64,000 bases of DNA, taken from Anastrepha obliqua. Taxonomy: Eukaryota > Arthropoda > Insecta > Diptera > Tephritidae. This document shows positions 20,439-31,594 of the stretch, in pieces. The stretch covers positions 37,350,501 to 37,414,500 of the forward strand of contig NC_072896.1 of NCBI RefSeq assembly GCF_027943255.1. Reading direction: 5' to 3'. The notes under the pieces are model-generated. The model had not been told where the DNA came from. It saw only the letters and a program-made list of their open reading frames with translations, and made no database searches. The position numbers and the translations under genes are program-made. Position 1 is the stretch's first letter. The number at the start of each line of letters is the position of its first letter.

Positions 20439-21245
20439 TTATTTTATTGCACAAAAAAATTTGTTTGTTCAGTGTCCCATATAAATACTTCGCTTAGTGT
20501 TTATGTGGCTATATCTATCTCGATTCCTTTATGATGTTACATTCAATGCTCATCTGAACAAAATTATAATACCCTTGTGTACCCAACATATAAAAGCGCG
20601 CGGATATAATAATTTATCTTTTTAATAAATAATAAAATTAAAATATAAATTAAAGCGAAAACTATACTATCACAGATTAAGTAAAAATTAGAGTAAATTT
20701 CTGAAAACTTCTTGCTCTTATATATACGAGTATGTATGTATTAATACATGTATTAAATGGCTAGGTACATAAATTTCATCTTATAAAAAGGGGTTTTAAT
20801 TCCAAAAAAGATGAATTTCAAAGTTTCCACAAGAATATCTGGTTTTATTTAGTGGAATATTTTGAAGTGAGTACAAAAAATGAAAAACCTCTCGAGTGGA
20901 CGTATTTCGCAAAGTGAACGAAGGTCACACGAGAGCGCTGTTTCTATACTCTCAGGCACAGAACTTTTGCTTACAGAATTAAAGTTAATGCTAAATTATA
21001 CGGATGCTACAATCTCTAATAAAACCCGAGCACGCGGGTATTTAATTTTTCAGTGATATTTTGTATTTTTATTTTTCCATAAATTACAACAAGGCTTGAG
21101 AGAGAATGATAAATAGTATAAAATAAAGCAATAAAAAATTTAGATTTATATACGAGTATCGACTACGCACATACTGTATAAGACTCAGTTCAAAATAATA
21201 GATACTTCTCATATTTCAAAAGGTTTTATTCAAATTTAATGTTAC
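20439..21245. other. AT-rich 3' flank of the CRAL-TRIO gene
   Basis: No coding similarity was found. Short words such as TATATACGAGTATGTATGTA near 20720 are simple sequence. Confidence 0.5.
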
Positions 21246-24200
21246 TTAGAATATATATCCCAACTGGCCTAACTCCTTGTGTATTCTCTGGTTATCGATC
21301 AGATTGTCCATCCATAGTTGATACGGGTAATCATCATGTACACCACCATACCTTTCCAAAATAAAAAATAAAAATAGGCTGTGTAAACAATTTAAGAATT
21401 TGTTCAATATATAATATTTCACCTCTTTGGCAAGTGATTCGGGCTTATATGCTTATGAAGTGACTTCATATCCGAGCCATGTATGAACAAACGTTCCTTC
21501 ATCGCGGCATTCATAAATGGCTTAAACATGTTGTATGCAGCATTGAACGCCCAATTTTGATTTACAATGTGCAGGGCTGAAGTTCTTACTGGCATAGATG
21601 TCTGAAAAATAGTTTTTGGACAATATATTTTTGGACTGCTATATATTTTGTAAATCACTGTGTTCTTAACATTTTTTAATTTCTTACCACTAATAAAGCG
21701 ATCATTTTCTGCACCACGCTTGGACTTAAGTGAAATACATGGCTCAAAGAGAGATCTTTCAAGTCGAATATGCCTATTCCGCCTATCACCTGTGCAATTG
21801 GCTCTAACGAGCCCAATTCGAGTAGAATGATCGTGGCACGAAATATATCGTCGACAGAGATTTTGCCTGGTTTCCATGCACCGAAACGATAAATCAAAAT
21901 ACGATGCCCTTTTTGATCCCGATATGGTGTTACTGTTATAATATCCTCATCGCCTAAGGATTTTAGCTGCAGCGGCCTCACTTTTTCATAATATGTCTTA
22001 TTCTGCTCACGAAATTTGCAATAATTGACCATCTATATTTATACAAATAGTAGAAGCTATGGTTAAAAATAAAGACTCTTTGGTGTACAAAAGTATATGA
22101 CAGCACTTATATCTATCTATAAATCTTACATATTAAAGTACACTTCTCACAAAAATTAAGGGAACAGAAAAATTTCCTACATTTCTTAGTTATTTTTGAA
22201 AAGGTGTATCTCGGTGAAAAATGGTCGCACGGAGTTCCGAGCAAAATGAAGCTTTTAATTTATAGTTATAAGATCTTTGAGCAAAAATTTTTCTTATTTA
22301 ACGGTTATTTTTTAATCGTCAGTTAAAGGGCGACACAAACATTTTCGAAATTGTTTCCCTTTTTTTTTGATTGCACGGGCTTGGCAAAATTTTTCCGACT
22401 AAAACTAGCCATACAGTCAACTAGCTTTATTGTTTATCTTCAATTTGCTTTTTTTGAATTCTCGCTTCGATCATTTCTCTCTGAGATACCCGCATTTTAC
22501 GAAAAAATACCATTTTATCTTTGATCATTGATATCTCAGTAACTAATAACCCCACAATAAATGAGACAATAGTTTTGGAAAGTAAAATAAATGTCCTATA
22601 AGATCCTAGTTTAATTATTTGAGAAAATTTTTTTTTTACCTTTAACGTTGGTTTGAAGTGAAACGCCTTTTTACGATTTTTCAGAAAATCTATCGCTCAC
22701 TTACAAATATTATATTAATGTAGGGACTCATGTTTTCAGGGATTTCAACAGTTCAATATTCCACTAATAACCCTGTAAATTTTTAAATCGATCCATCGAG
22801 CCGCTCGGACTGATTCATCAAAATTTTATAAAAGAATTAAAGGAACAAGTGCATTGTTTTGAAACATTGGCTAAATATTATTACACAAAATTGAAAAAAC
22901 ATTTTTTTTTTTCAACTTATTTCGCATTTTTGGCTTTGTATCTTATTTTATTAAAAAAAAAATTCAACTGGTCTTTTTTCGTAAAATGCGGATATCTCAG
23001 AGAGAAATGATCGTAGCGAGAATTCCAAAAAATTGAAGCTAATAATCAAGCTAGTTGACTGAATGGCTAGTTTTGGTCAGAAAAATTTTGCCAAGCTCGT
23101 GCAATCAAAAAAAGGAAACAATTTCGAAAATTTTTGTGTCTCCCTTCAACTGACGATTACAAAATAACCGTTAAATAAAAAAAATGTTTGCCCAAAAATC
23201 TTAAAACTAGAAATTTAAAGCTTCAATTTGCTTTTTTTCGGAACTCCGTGCGACCATTTTTCACCGAGATACAGCTTTTCAAAAATAACTAAGAAATTTA
23301 GGAAATTTTTCTGTTTCCTTAATTTTTATGAGAAGTGTATCAAAAAAGTTGCATGTGCCCTAACAACTCAGCTAAAACTTCAATCTTATTACATGACTAG
23401 ACGTGTGGCATTTCTGTTCAGTAAGGTTTGGCAAGTCATTATGAATCATTTAGCGTCAGAATAGTGCTTCCAAATTTTAGAAATTACTTCGAAAAAAAAT
23501 AAATCTATTCGCAAAGTTCATAGAGCACTGGCGGCATCATCGGTATTTCTTTCCTTAAAAATAAGGGAAAAGCTGGGGTTTCGGTGAATGGCGAGCGCTA
23601 TTGAGCCATACTGACTGAATTTTTATTTTCAAAACTTAACCAGCTAAACATCGACGACATTTTGTTCCCACAAGGTGGCGCAACTTGCCATACATAGCGC
23701 TTAACAATTAATTTAGATATTACAATATTCAAGCCACCATTGACGCCATGTGGCCAGATTTATTAGAAAAAGTAGTCAAAAATTGTACTGATTGAATGGA
23801 CCATGTAATTCATACCATGCCATGAAATTATCTACCAAATTTTAATAAAACAAAATTCCTTCCAACAATGTTTCTGCTTTGTACTATCATTTTATGTTCC
23901 CAATTGTTACATTATTAAACATCACATTAACTCTTCTGTGTGCATCCGGACCTGGCCAGACCAATTTAAATTTTGAATTAATTTTTAGTAGGTTGTGATA
24001 AGCTACCGGGTTCATATCTCAAGATATCAAGATATATCTAAATATAAAAATAAAAAGATAGAAAAATTTGTTTGCAACAACAAGTCTGGAATACTGCAAA
24101 ATATTTGTATGTGATATTCACGTGTTTTCTTTGTGAATTTTATATGTACCTAAAATTTTTTAACTACTGCGTCAATGACAATGTTGACGAAGCCTCGGAG

Positions 24201-26470
24201 TTTAGACTTCGATAAATAAGATAAGATGACTTTTACCAGTTGATTGCAGGCCCATTTGCTCACAATTTTGGGGTTTTGAACACCAAATTCAATCAAATTT
24301 GGCAGAAGGTGCAGGTGAGAAGGGTGCATAAAATCTGTCAGATAGCGAACACGAAACATCAGATATTAACGACGACTTGAACGTACAGCAGTTCATCGGA
24401 GGATTACGACAATGAACTCAATATCGGCATCGAATATAATCATTTTCTCTATGCGAATGATGCCGCGAAGTGGTAAAAATACGGTCCACCAGCCGGAAGA
24501 GTCCACAACATTTTGTAGCGAAAGCAGAACTGGGCAACGTGAAGTGTTTCATTCCAATTTAAATTTAATTCGAAAATCAACTATTTTGTGTGGTTCTCAC
24601 AATCCACACTGCAATATGGGACTTTAAGAAGTATGTCTCCTATTTATTCCTCCTGGAGTGGTTGCCCGTCATGCTCCAATACTCGTACATATGTATAACA
24701 TTGAATGAATTTAATGAAATGTCAAATACTTTGGCCTTTCATTTTTCATCTTCCAAACAATCGTTCAAATTGTTACTGAATGAATTTAATATAAGTATAA
24801 ACTATTATCGTTAAGTATTTTTTGTAGTCTACAAGTCATGGCGGTCGCCGTAGCCGAATGGGTTGGTGCGTGACTACCATTCGGAATTCAAAGAGAACGT
24901 AGGTTCGAATCTCGGTGAAACACCAAAATTAAGAAAAACATTTTTCTAATAGCGGTCGCATGCTATCGTTCCATGAAAAAGCTCCTCATAAAAAAATATC
25001 TGTCGTTCGGAGTCGGCTTGAAACTGTAGGTCCCTCCATTTGTGGAACGACATCAAGACGCACGCCACAAATAGGAGGAGGAGCTCGACCAAACACCCAA
25101 AAAGGGTATACGCGCCAATTATATACTTTCTTATTTCCCAGAAGGTGTACAATAATTGAAAAAGGTGTGGATGTAGTTCTTTTCGGAATACATATTTAAC
25201 ATATTCATAAATTTACAGAAATTAAAATGTTTCACTTGCTTTGTAACAAAAAAAATTAACAAACCAACAAAAACGCAGGTTAATAAATGTCTACATACTG
25301 TTCCAATATGTTTTTATATTTATATCGGTCACAGCAGATTCAATAATGGTCATATTTCCAACGCCAGATGCAGCTGTAGCTCCCCAAACCATTACGCTAC
25401 CGCCGCTGTGCTTGACAGTTGCTATCGAATTTTTCATTTTCATATCCGAATTTCTTCATCTCCACATTTTAGCCCGACCGTCCCTTCAAAATATATTGAA
25501 TTTCGATTCGACAGTAAATAAAACTTTGGACCAGAAATCCATTCCTTTGTCAATATGTGCCCGTGCAAATTCGAGCCGAAAGTGACGGGTTTTTCTGAAA
25601 TCAGAGGCCTTTTATGTGGTATCCTGCTGAAATATCGGCTCTTATTAACATATATGTACATATTTTAGTAGTTCTTTGATGAACACTTTTTCCAGATGTC
25701 TGGACGATTGGTCTAACATAATTTCGGAGTACTCAATCTCAGATTTGTTTCGACTTCTCTTAAAATGGAACTTACAACTATTCTGGACAGCGCCTTTATT
25801 TTCATACGAATTAGTCTCTAAGATTTATTTTCTTTTTTATGTTTAACCACCAATTTTTTAAATCTGAAGATGTTTCTTTTCTACGGCTCATTATTTTATC
25901 CACTTCACAAGAAAAGTCACATGCCACGAAGTAAGCAATCATATGAATACAAAAAAATGAATTCCAAAAAATACTAGGTACATAAACAATTTTTTTCAAT
26001 TATTGTATACCTTCTGGGAAATAGTAAAATATGTTATTGTGTATAGACTTAAGTCCTTCACTGTACATATGTATGTATTTCAAAATTTACTAGGATTAAA
26101 TAAATAAATAAAAAATGTGATTTTACGTGCTTTGATAACAGAAGAAATAATTAGCTTTTGTTTACCAATTCGAAACTGCTCTCCACGTCCCAATAGCGTG
26201 CACGTAGAAATTTCTGCAAATAGTCATCATCAGTGCGGTGGGGCTTACAGTTGTCATGTTCTAAAAACATTTTGGACTACCAATGTTAATACTCATGCAG
26301 CCCGAAAACTTTAAATAACTAAATTATCTACCTAGGATGTACCTGCGAAAGTCGTCAATGATCTGTAGTTTTGTATCATCACATTCACCCTGTTCTTTGG
26401 CTATCTTTTGGATCTCCTCTGGCAACTCAGGCTCAAGATCTATATCGTGTTTAATTTCAACGGATGACAT
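21246..26470 (-). CDS. CRAL-TRIO lipid-binding protein (alpha-tocopherol-transfer-protein-like)
   Basis: Five minus-strand exons join without a break: 26332-26470, 26166-26260, 21688-22032, 21423-21601 and 21246-21351. They make 864 bp, 287 residues, close to the usual 290-310. Exons 1-2 give the CRAL-TRIO N domain (PELPEEIQKIAKEQ, DDDYLQKFLRARYWDVE). Exon 3 holds the lipid pocket with YRDQKGHRILIYRFGAWKPG and GGIGIFDLKDLSLSH. Exon 4 has HIVNQNWAFNAAYNMFKPF and exon 5 the closing YGGVHDDYPYQLW and GQLGYIF. Family members carry tocopherol, retinoids or other small lipids in the cytosol; the ligand cannot be told here. Intron 2 (4.1 kb) holds a fold-back, a mariner, a SINE and a Tc1-like element, yet all splice sites are intact. 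Confidence 0.92.
22141..23337. mobile_element. 1.2-kb fold-back element in a CRAL-TRIO intron
   Basis: Arms of about 365 bp (22141-22507 and 22974-23337) are imperfect reverse complements around a 466-bp spacer. The ends read CACTTCTCACAAAAATTAAG and its mirror, with TA directly outside both. No transposase frame was found in the spacer. TA duplication and long terminal repeats point to a non-autonomous Tc1/mariner-superfamily element. Because it lies in an intron, the host pre-mRNA would carry a long double-stranded stem. Confidence 0.85.
23410..23880 (+). pseudogene. Rosa-like mariner fragment
   Basis: Plus-strand frames give GVSVNGERY (about 23578), FPQGGATCHT (about 23673, with Gly at the second catalytic Asp) and DLLEKVVKNCTD followed by MDHVIHTMP (about 23757-23820). 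These are the C-terminal blocks of the DD41D type. It is full of stops. Confidence 0.6.
24360..24600 (+). pseudogene. Possible piggyBac-like transposase scrap
   Basis: A frame with stops reads KYGPPAGRVHNIL (about 24477-24516) after acidic sequence, which is reminiscent of the N-terminal region of piggyBac transposases. The resemblance is short and uncertain. Confidence 0.2.
24838..25133 (+). mobile_element. tRNA-headed SINE
   Basis: The head has an A-box-like word (GTAGCCGAATGGGTTGG, 24849-24865) and a B-box-like word (AGGTTCGAATC, about 24901-24911). The body includes CTCCTCATAAAAAAATATCTG, GTCGGCTTGAAACTGTAGG and GAGGAGGAGCTCGACCAAAC, and the tail runs into an AT-rich end. Diverged copies lie at 30509-30787 and 60053-60370 and a piece at 1-52. 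A Tc1-like element starts within its tail at 25134. It probably depends on a LINE for movement. Confidence 0.8.
25134..26021 (-). mobile_element. Tc1-like element inserted in the SINE tail
   Basis: Inverted repeats of about 30 bp start TTTCCCAGAAGGT at the left and end ACCTTCTGGGAAA at the right, with TA outside both. Minus-strand frames within (25290-25760) give PHKRPLISEKPVTF, a broken first catalytic region and ASGVGNMTIIESAVT, the middle part of a Tc1 transposase. The second and third catalytic blocks are missing, so it is a deleted copy. Confidence 0.75.
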
Positions 26471-26590
26471 TATTATTGAGATCTGAAATTTGAAATGAAA
26501 ATAAAGGTTAGGACCCTCTCCAAAGCTGGTCAGATTACAAAGTCACGCAAACAGACCTTCAACTCTTACATATTATACTTTATTATATAA

Positions 26591-26618
26591 CATATGTATA
26601 TGTATATGTATATGTATT
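26591..26618. repeat. TATATG microsatellite
   Basis: A short run of TATATG-type repeats directly upstream of the CRAL-TRIO start region. Confidence 0.7.
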
Positions 26619-26679
26619 GTGTGTTGTAGTAAAATTGAAATTGAACAAGTCGAGCAGCAACATAATTGTAAATAATGTA

Positions 26680-27159
26680 GGGTTTTTCAGTAAGAGCGCT
26701 TCAACTTTTGAAGTTTTTTGAATAAAACACAAACGGTTTGACTTTTTTAACTATTTTTTTTTTTATTATCGAGTTTGAACATATACATTTAAGTATGAAA
26801 TTCCATTTCTTTTGCATGACCACCACGTGCACGTTTTACACTAGTGTGCTTAAATGCACTACGTGAACTCACAAATCGTCGCCGGCTTGTTACTGTAGAC
26901 CAATGACTTCACATAACCCCAAAACGGGACGGCTTGTTAAATGGACCGTAAAATGACCGTAATGCTCTTAAAGTAGCAGCAACAGAACGATTATTTTCAT
27001 AAAAAATTTGCACGATTTGCAATCGTTGCTCAAGTGTGTAGCGTTCCATGATGAAATGTATACTAATGAAGTTTACAAATGAGAAGCGAAAAATAAAAAA
27101 TATTGCGTCGTTCGCCCTCCCTATCGGAAAAAAGTTGAAGCGCACCTATTGAACAACCC
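26680..27159 (-). mobile_element. Rosa-type mariner, family C copy 2 (480 bp)
   Basis: TA flanks both ends (GGGTTTTTCAGTAAGAGCGC; GCACCTATTGAACAACCC). The minus strand reads MERYTLEQRLQIVQIFYENN and then joins C-terminal sequence after RALRSFYGPFNKPSR, without the catalytic middle. It carries the same internal deletion as 10364-11531 and 41301-41842, so the deleted form has spread as a non-autonomous family. It lies about 210 bp upstream of the CRAL-TRIO start codon. Confidence 0.85.
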
Positions 27160-27202
27160 TATATATGAATAACATACATGGCGTTCACGAGATACCAAGG
27201 TC

Positions 27203-27266
27203 CGGGATTAGCTTGTTTCAATCCCATCCCGAAAATTCCAGGATTAGCTTGTTTTAATCCCATAAC
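27203..27266. repeat. Short direct repeat
   Basis: The word GGATTAGCTTGTTT.AATCCCAT occurs twice, about 39 bases apart. No coding content was seen in 27160-27436 apart from this. Confidence 0.6.
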
Positions 27267-27436
27267 CTCGCAATATTGGAGAAAGGAATTAAAATAGTAA
27301 AAGTTTATTGCAAAATTTTATTACAACTAAAGCTTTTCAATTTCCCAGCCTCTAATAATTTGTTTCTAATAAGGCATCCTAATAATAATAATAGGCTTCC
27401 ACCAAAGACAAACCTTGATGGAAATTGTTTGTACAC

Positions 27437-27575
27437 TGTAATTCCTTTGTTTATATTTTTTCATTATTGTGTATTGTATAATCGCATAAATGAACACTAT
27501 TGCCACAATTTAATATTAAAATGTAAGCAAACCCAAGGCAAACAGGCTGTGTTGGGTTTAGGTAATAATATTATA
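27437..27575. repeat. Duplicated flank of a mariner copy (copy 2)
   Basis: Matches 9591-9806. The segment from ATCGCATAAATGAACAC to the mariner end is nearly identical in both places. Confidence 0.7.
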
Positions 27576-28083
27576 AAGGGTTTTGCAATAAGAGATGTTA
27601 TTTTGATATTCAAAGAAAAATGCTATTTTTTAATATAAATGATCGGATGTTTATTTCATTATAAAGAGGAAGGTATGCCGTTAATAACATCAGGCAAATG
27701 ACCACCACGACCACGCTTACAGGACAATATCCTTTTCATGAAATTTTCCATAACCGAATTGCAAAGTGGATGCCCTATGTCCTCGATAGCCTCACGAATT
27801 TCATCTTTGAGGTATTGAATCGACCCTGGGCTGTTGGCGAAGACTTTCTCTTTCACGTGGCCCTAAACAAAAAAGTCTAAAGGTGTTAAATCGCCAGATC
27901 TCGGTGGACAATTGTGATCACCTCTTCGAGAGATAACTCGGTCCGGAAACTGTTCCCGTAAAAGATCAATGGTTTCGTTGCTTGTGTGGCACGTAGCGCC
28001 GTCTTGTTGAAAATAAAAGTTGTCCAGATCGACACCATCCAATACCGGCCATAAAAAATAACACCTGTTATCGGAAAACCCTT
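27576..28083 (-). mobile_element. Rosa-type mariner, family A, deleted copy 2
   Basis: Same ends as 9807-10353 (AAAGGGTTTTGCAATAAGAG; GTTATCGGAAAACCCTTT). The minus strand has HVKEKVF, FANSPGSIQYLKDEIREAIE and KRILSCKRGRGGHLPDVI at the C terminus. The N-terminal half is missing. Confidence 0.8.
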
Positions 28084-28429
28084 TATTTGTATAGGGTTTG
28101 CCAACTGTTTTAGCTGATGTTTGTGTTTAAATGCACTAGTGGCAGCAAACCCAAAAGTATATTAAGGTGCGGTGGAAACGTTATATATATACATATTATA
28201 TATTAGTTTTGTAATATGTCATATTTGGCTCAAATCGATAAAGAGCTTGAAAACATACATCAATAATTAATTGGGTTTTTTGTGAAGAAAACTTAAATGG
28301 ATTCACTCATAATATCTCTAATGTAAACGGCTCCTTGGGCATGGATTTATTTGAGAAAATATTTGCATGTGGAACGGATTTAATTTTAGATTGCTTGGAA
28401 GTACCACTCTGGCACTTCTCAGGTAACAC
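28084..28429. other. Unassigned spacer
   Basis: AT-rich; nothing recognised. Confidence 0.4.
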
Positions 28430-29480
28430 TAAAGCGCCATGTTCATACCATTATAAGATCTCCAACAGGAGGCTAGAGCTGTTGATATAATGGAGAAGAT
28501 AGGTTGGCGCACTGCCCCAGGCGTCGAAGAAAGGAGCACCCAATAACCTTAATCGTCTAACTGCCAAGCCCAGACATTTACAGAAAATGTGCTCAACAGG
28601 TCCCACAGCTTCTGCAAGGGATATTTAATGGTAGCCTAGCCTTTCCGCGTGGCCAATGCCCGGTAAACACAGCTACGAGTTTGGAAATTGAATGACGTGG
28701 AGTCCCCATGACTTTCTGAGTCCTCCAATCAGTGGCCCAGGCTAGTATGACCGCCGCCATATCGTCCGCGTATCCTACTAGATATGTATCTTCGGGCATT
28801 TCTATGCTCAAGATCTCGTCGTAGCTCAGATTGCAAATATCGGGCCGAGAATAGATCCTTAAGCGGCGCCAGCTGTTACCGTTTTTGTTGCCTGACCATC
28901 TGGTGTATAGTACAGCAATTCACGCTCTGGAGAATCCTTAGCAGGTATGCAGACATTCGAAACCTTTGTCGTAGTGCCTTTATAATGTCTTTATTTCGTA
29001 AGCTGTTAAAGTCGTTTCGTACATCAAGCGTTACCTATTTACTAACTCCTCTATTGCGCCAAGGGTTGATTTTCCGCGCCTTGCTTGCAATCCTCCTGCG
29101 CTCTCAACTCTGTTTCCCGGCGCTGTCCAGCATGCGGACGCCAGACTGATGGTTGCGCTGGGGCGCCTTTACCCTTGCTGATCAGCGCCAGGTACTGTTT
29201 TTTCCACAGCTGTGGAAGATTCTTTAAGCAGCGCATGCTTTATAACTTCAAGTACCACATCTAGTCGCAAGTTTAAGAGCTTCAGCTGGAATGCCGTGTG
29301 GGCCTGGAGCTTTATTCCTTTTTAGGTTTCTTGTCAAGGTACTTGAGTACTTTCTCAGTGAAGGATGGGAGTATCACGTCATCTTGGGGGTCTCAGCCCC
29401 TGCACAGGATAGGGTGTGTAGGAAACAGTCTATCCACTATTTTGCTGAGGTTTGCAATTAGCTGCAGAGGGACGACCGCT
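28430..29480 (-). pseudogene. Non-LTR reverse transcriptase fragment
   Basis: The minus strand carries LPQLWKKQYLALISKGKGAP (fingers, about 29160-29225), a relic of the palm, and MPEDTYLVGYADDMAAVI (28744-28803) with the YADD active site kept. Upstream, about 29290-29390, a frame with LPSFTEKVLKYLDKK fits the linker before RT. Stops and frameshifts are frequent. The domain order and the SYDEILSIEMPEDTYLVG context fit R1/jockey-like elements. Confidence 0.75.
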
Positions 29481-29636
29481 ATTAGAAAAAACTTGTTCTG
29501 TCATTTGGTGTATCATGCAGCGAGATTAATATAATGTATTATATAATAATAATATACAAAAATAAAAAACTTCACTTATTCTTTTTGACATTAAAAACTA
29601 ATAACACAGATAATATTTACACACATTGACGCAAAT

Positions 29637-30060
29637 TCATTTTTCAAATCGCTTTAGCTTCTCACTTGCTATTTCAATTTTTTGGTTTCTAAGAGCGATT
29701 TCTATTGCTTCTCGCTTCTGTAAAAATTCTAATTTGTTTTCTATGACATACTTTTTGTAATGCCAATTTTCAATACTGTTTAAATTATGCAGCATTTCCT
29801 TTTGTGTTTTTAACTGCTCGGACGCCATCAGGCATTTTTATTTATCCCACCTTCGGACTTTTTGGCTGGAGCGTCCGTGCTCCAACGTTAACTTAACGCC
29901 GTTCATTGGTTAGCCGATTAATGCCCTCTTCGGTGACATAACCAGTTAACCCAAACGCCAATGACTTGGCCCGAGGTGGCTTTTGCCTCCCACAATATCA
30001 GGGTTTTTTCCACTAAGACGACAATGCGCCCAATTTGTTGATTGTTTGATATTTTCCGAG
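29637..30060 (-). pseudogene. SANT/Myb-like transposon-associated protein remnant
   Basis: At 29637-29828 there is a charged, coiled-coil-like tail (ENKLEFLQKREAIEIALRNQ). Upstream on the same strand, near 29985-30030, a frame reads LVEKTLILWEAKATSG, similar to the start of the SANT/MADF-like proteins found with insect Harbinger-type elements. The parts do not join in one frame, and the identity is tentative. Confidence 0.3.
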
Positions 30061-30508
30061 AATAATTTTTAAAATAAATACAAATTTTATATTTTAGGTA
30101 TTTCATCAGAAATACTTACATTATTTTTTCCATCTTCTCAAAACTATTGTATTTCCACAACTGATAAATAGTAGTTATTTGGTTTTGACAGTTCAGCTAA
30201 CCACAAGTAGGTCTAGTTATGAGTCGTAATAGAGGCAAAAACTTAACGAACTCAACTGAAATGAAAAATTGAGTTGGGTTCTGATATTAAAACAACTATT
30301 GGCAATGACAAATATGATCAAATCTGTGCTGATCTCAACCATGTCAAGGATTTCGATACTATACTAACGAAGCGGAAGCAAACGTTTCCGTATAGAAAAA
30401 ACCGTTTATTCAACTTGGATTTGGAATATCATTAAATTTTAGATGAAGCCCCTAAATTGGTATGTTTGTTTGTTAGACAAGTATATTTATATGTTATAGA
30501 TATAATAA
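30061..30508. other. Unassigned spacer
   Basis: Nothing recognised. No splice-linked frames were seen. Confidence 0.4.
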
Positions 30509-30787
30509 GTGGCCACCGCAGCCGAATGCATTGGTGTGTGACTTACATTTAGTAGGGCATGTGCTCAAAACCCAATGGGCGCATGAGACACGAACGATTT
30601 TTTCTAGCAGCGGTCGCCTCTCGGCAGGCAATACCAAATATCCGAGAGTTTTTCTACCATTAAAAAGCTCCTTATAAAAACCATGTCCCTCCTTTTGTTA
30701 AAAAAAACTTAAGACGCCGACCACAAATTGGAGAAGCTCGACCAAGCACCTAAACAGAGTTGTACGATCCAATAATAATGTATATCC
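30509..30787 (+). mobile_element. SINE, diverged copy
   Basis: GGCCACCGCAGCCGAATGCA is a worn A-box region. GCGGTCGCCTCTCGGCAGGC, AAAAAGCTCCTTATAAAAA and GACCACAAATTGGAGAAGCT follow in the order of the copy at 24838-25133. The B box is lost. Confidence 0.7.
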
Positions 30788-31594
30788 GCATTTTTGCTAT
30801 GAGGTTTCAGGAATGTGACAACGCTGAAAAATATTTATGTTTCATGAATGAAATTGTTTGCCTTACGCTGCGTTTGTGTGAATTTGTTAACACATAAATA
30901 TCGAGGTGGGTGCAAATGCGTTAAGCCGTTGGATAAATAAGTGTATGTATGTCATAAATAAATATAATAAATGTACGACAATATCTTATGTCTATATTAC
31001 TACTACTTGTATATACAAGTATGTGTACATGTTTTATATTAAATTTACTACAGCACTAGAGAGAAATTAACTAAATGTATCTAGTGCGATAATATATTAA
31101 TATATTCATACTTACGTATGCATACATTTACATACTAGAGTGTAGACGCATTCGTATTTAAAAATATTAATATTCATCAGCCGACAAAAACGATAGCACA
31201 TAAATATTGTAAACAGTTTTGACTACAATACTTAAAATAAGGTAGTTCCACTTAATGACATGTTAGTCAGCTGACTTTTGCTGTTACTATGACACTTTCC
31301 ACGAAATGTACCAGATTCAAAACCGTTATTAATTTTTTTGTTTTCATTTGCCTTCAACTAAATTCAAATTCATTTTTGTAAAGAAAAAATCAGTTCCTTA
31401 TTAAGTCTAAGAGCTCTTTGACAGAATCGCTATGTGTGTGACGTCCCGATGAGCAATTTACTCGTGTGTTGTTTGTGTAATTTCTTCTTTTTCTTGCATT
31501 CTTGTTCGCATTTTCACATCTCTCTCAAGCAATTGCAACCAATGTAACACTTTCTGATGAGCGCAATCTTGATTCAATCATTCTTAAATATATA
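30788..31594. other. AT-rich spacer with ATGTATGT-type simple repeats
   Basis: Contains several short ATGTATG runs (about 30940-31140) and no coding similarity. Confidence 0.5.
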
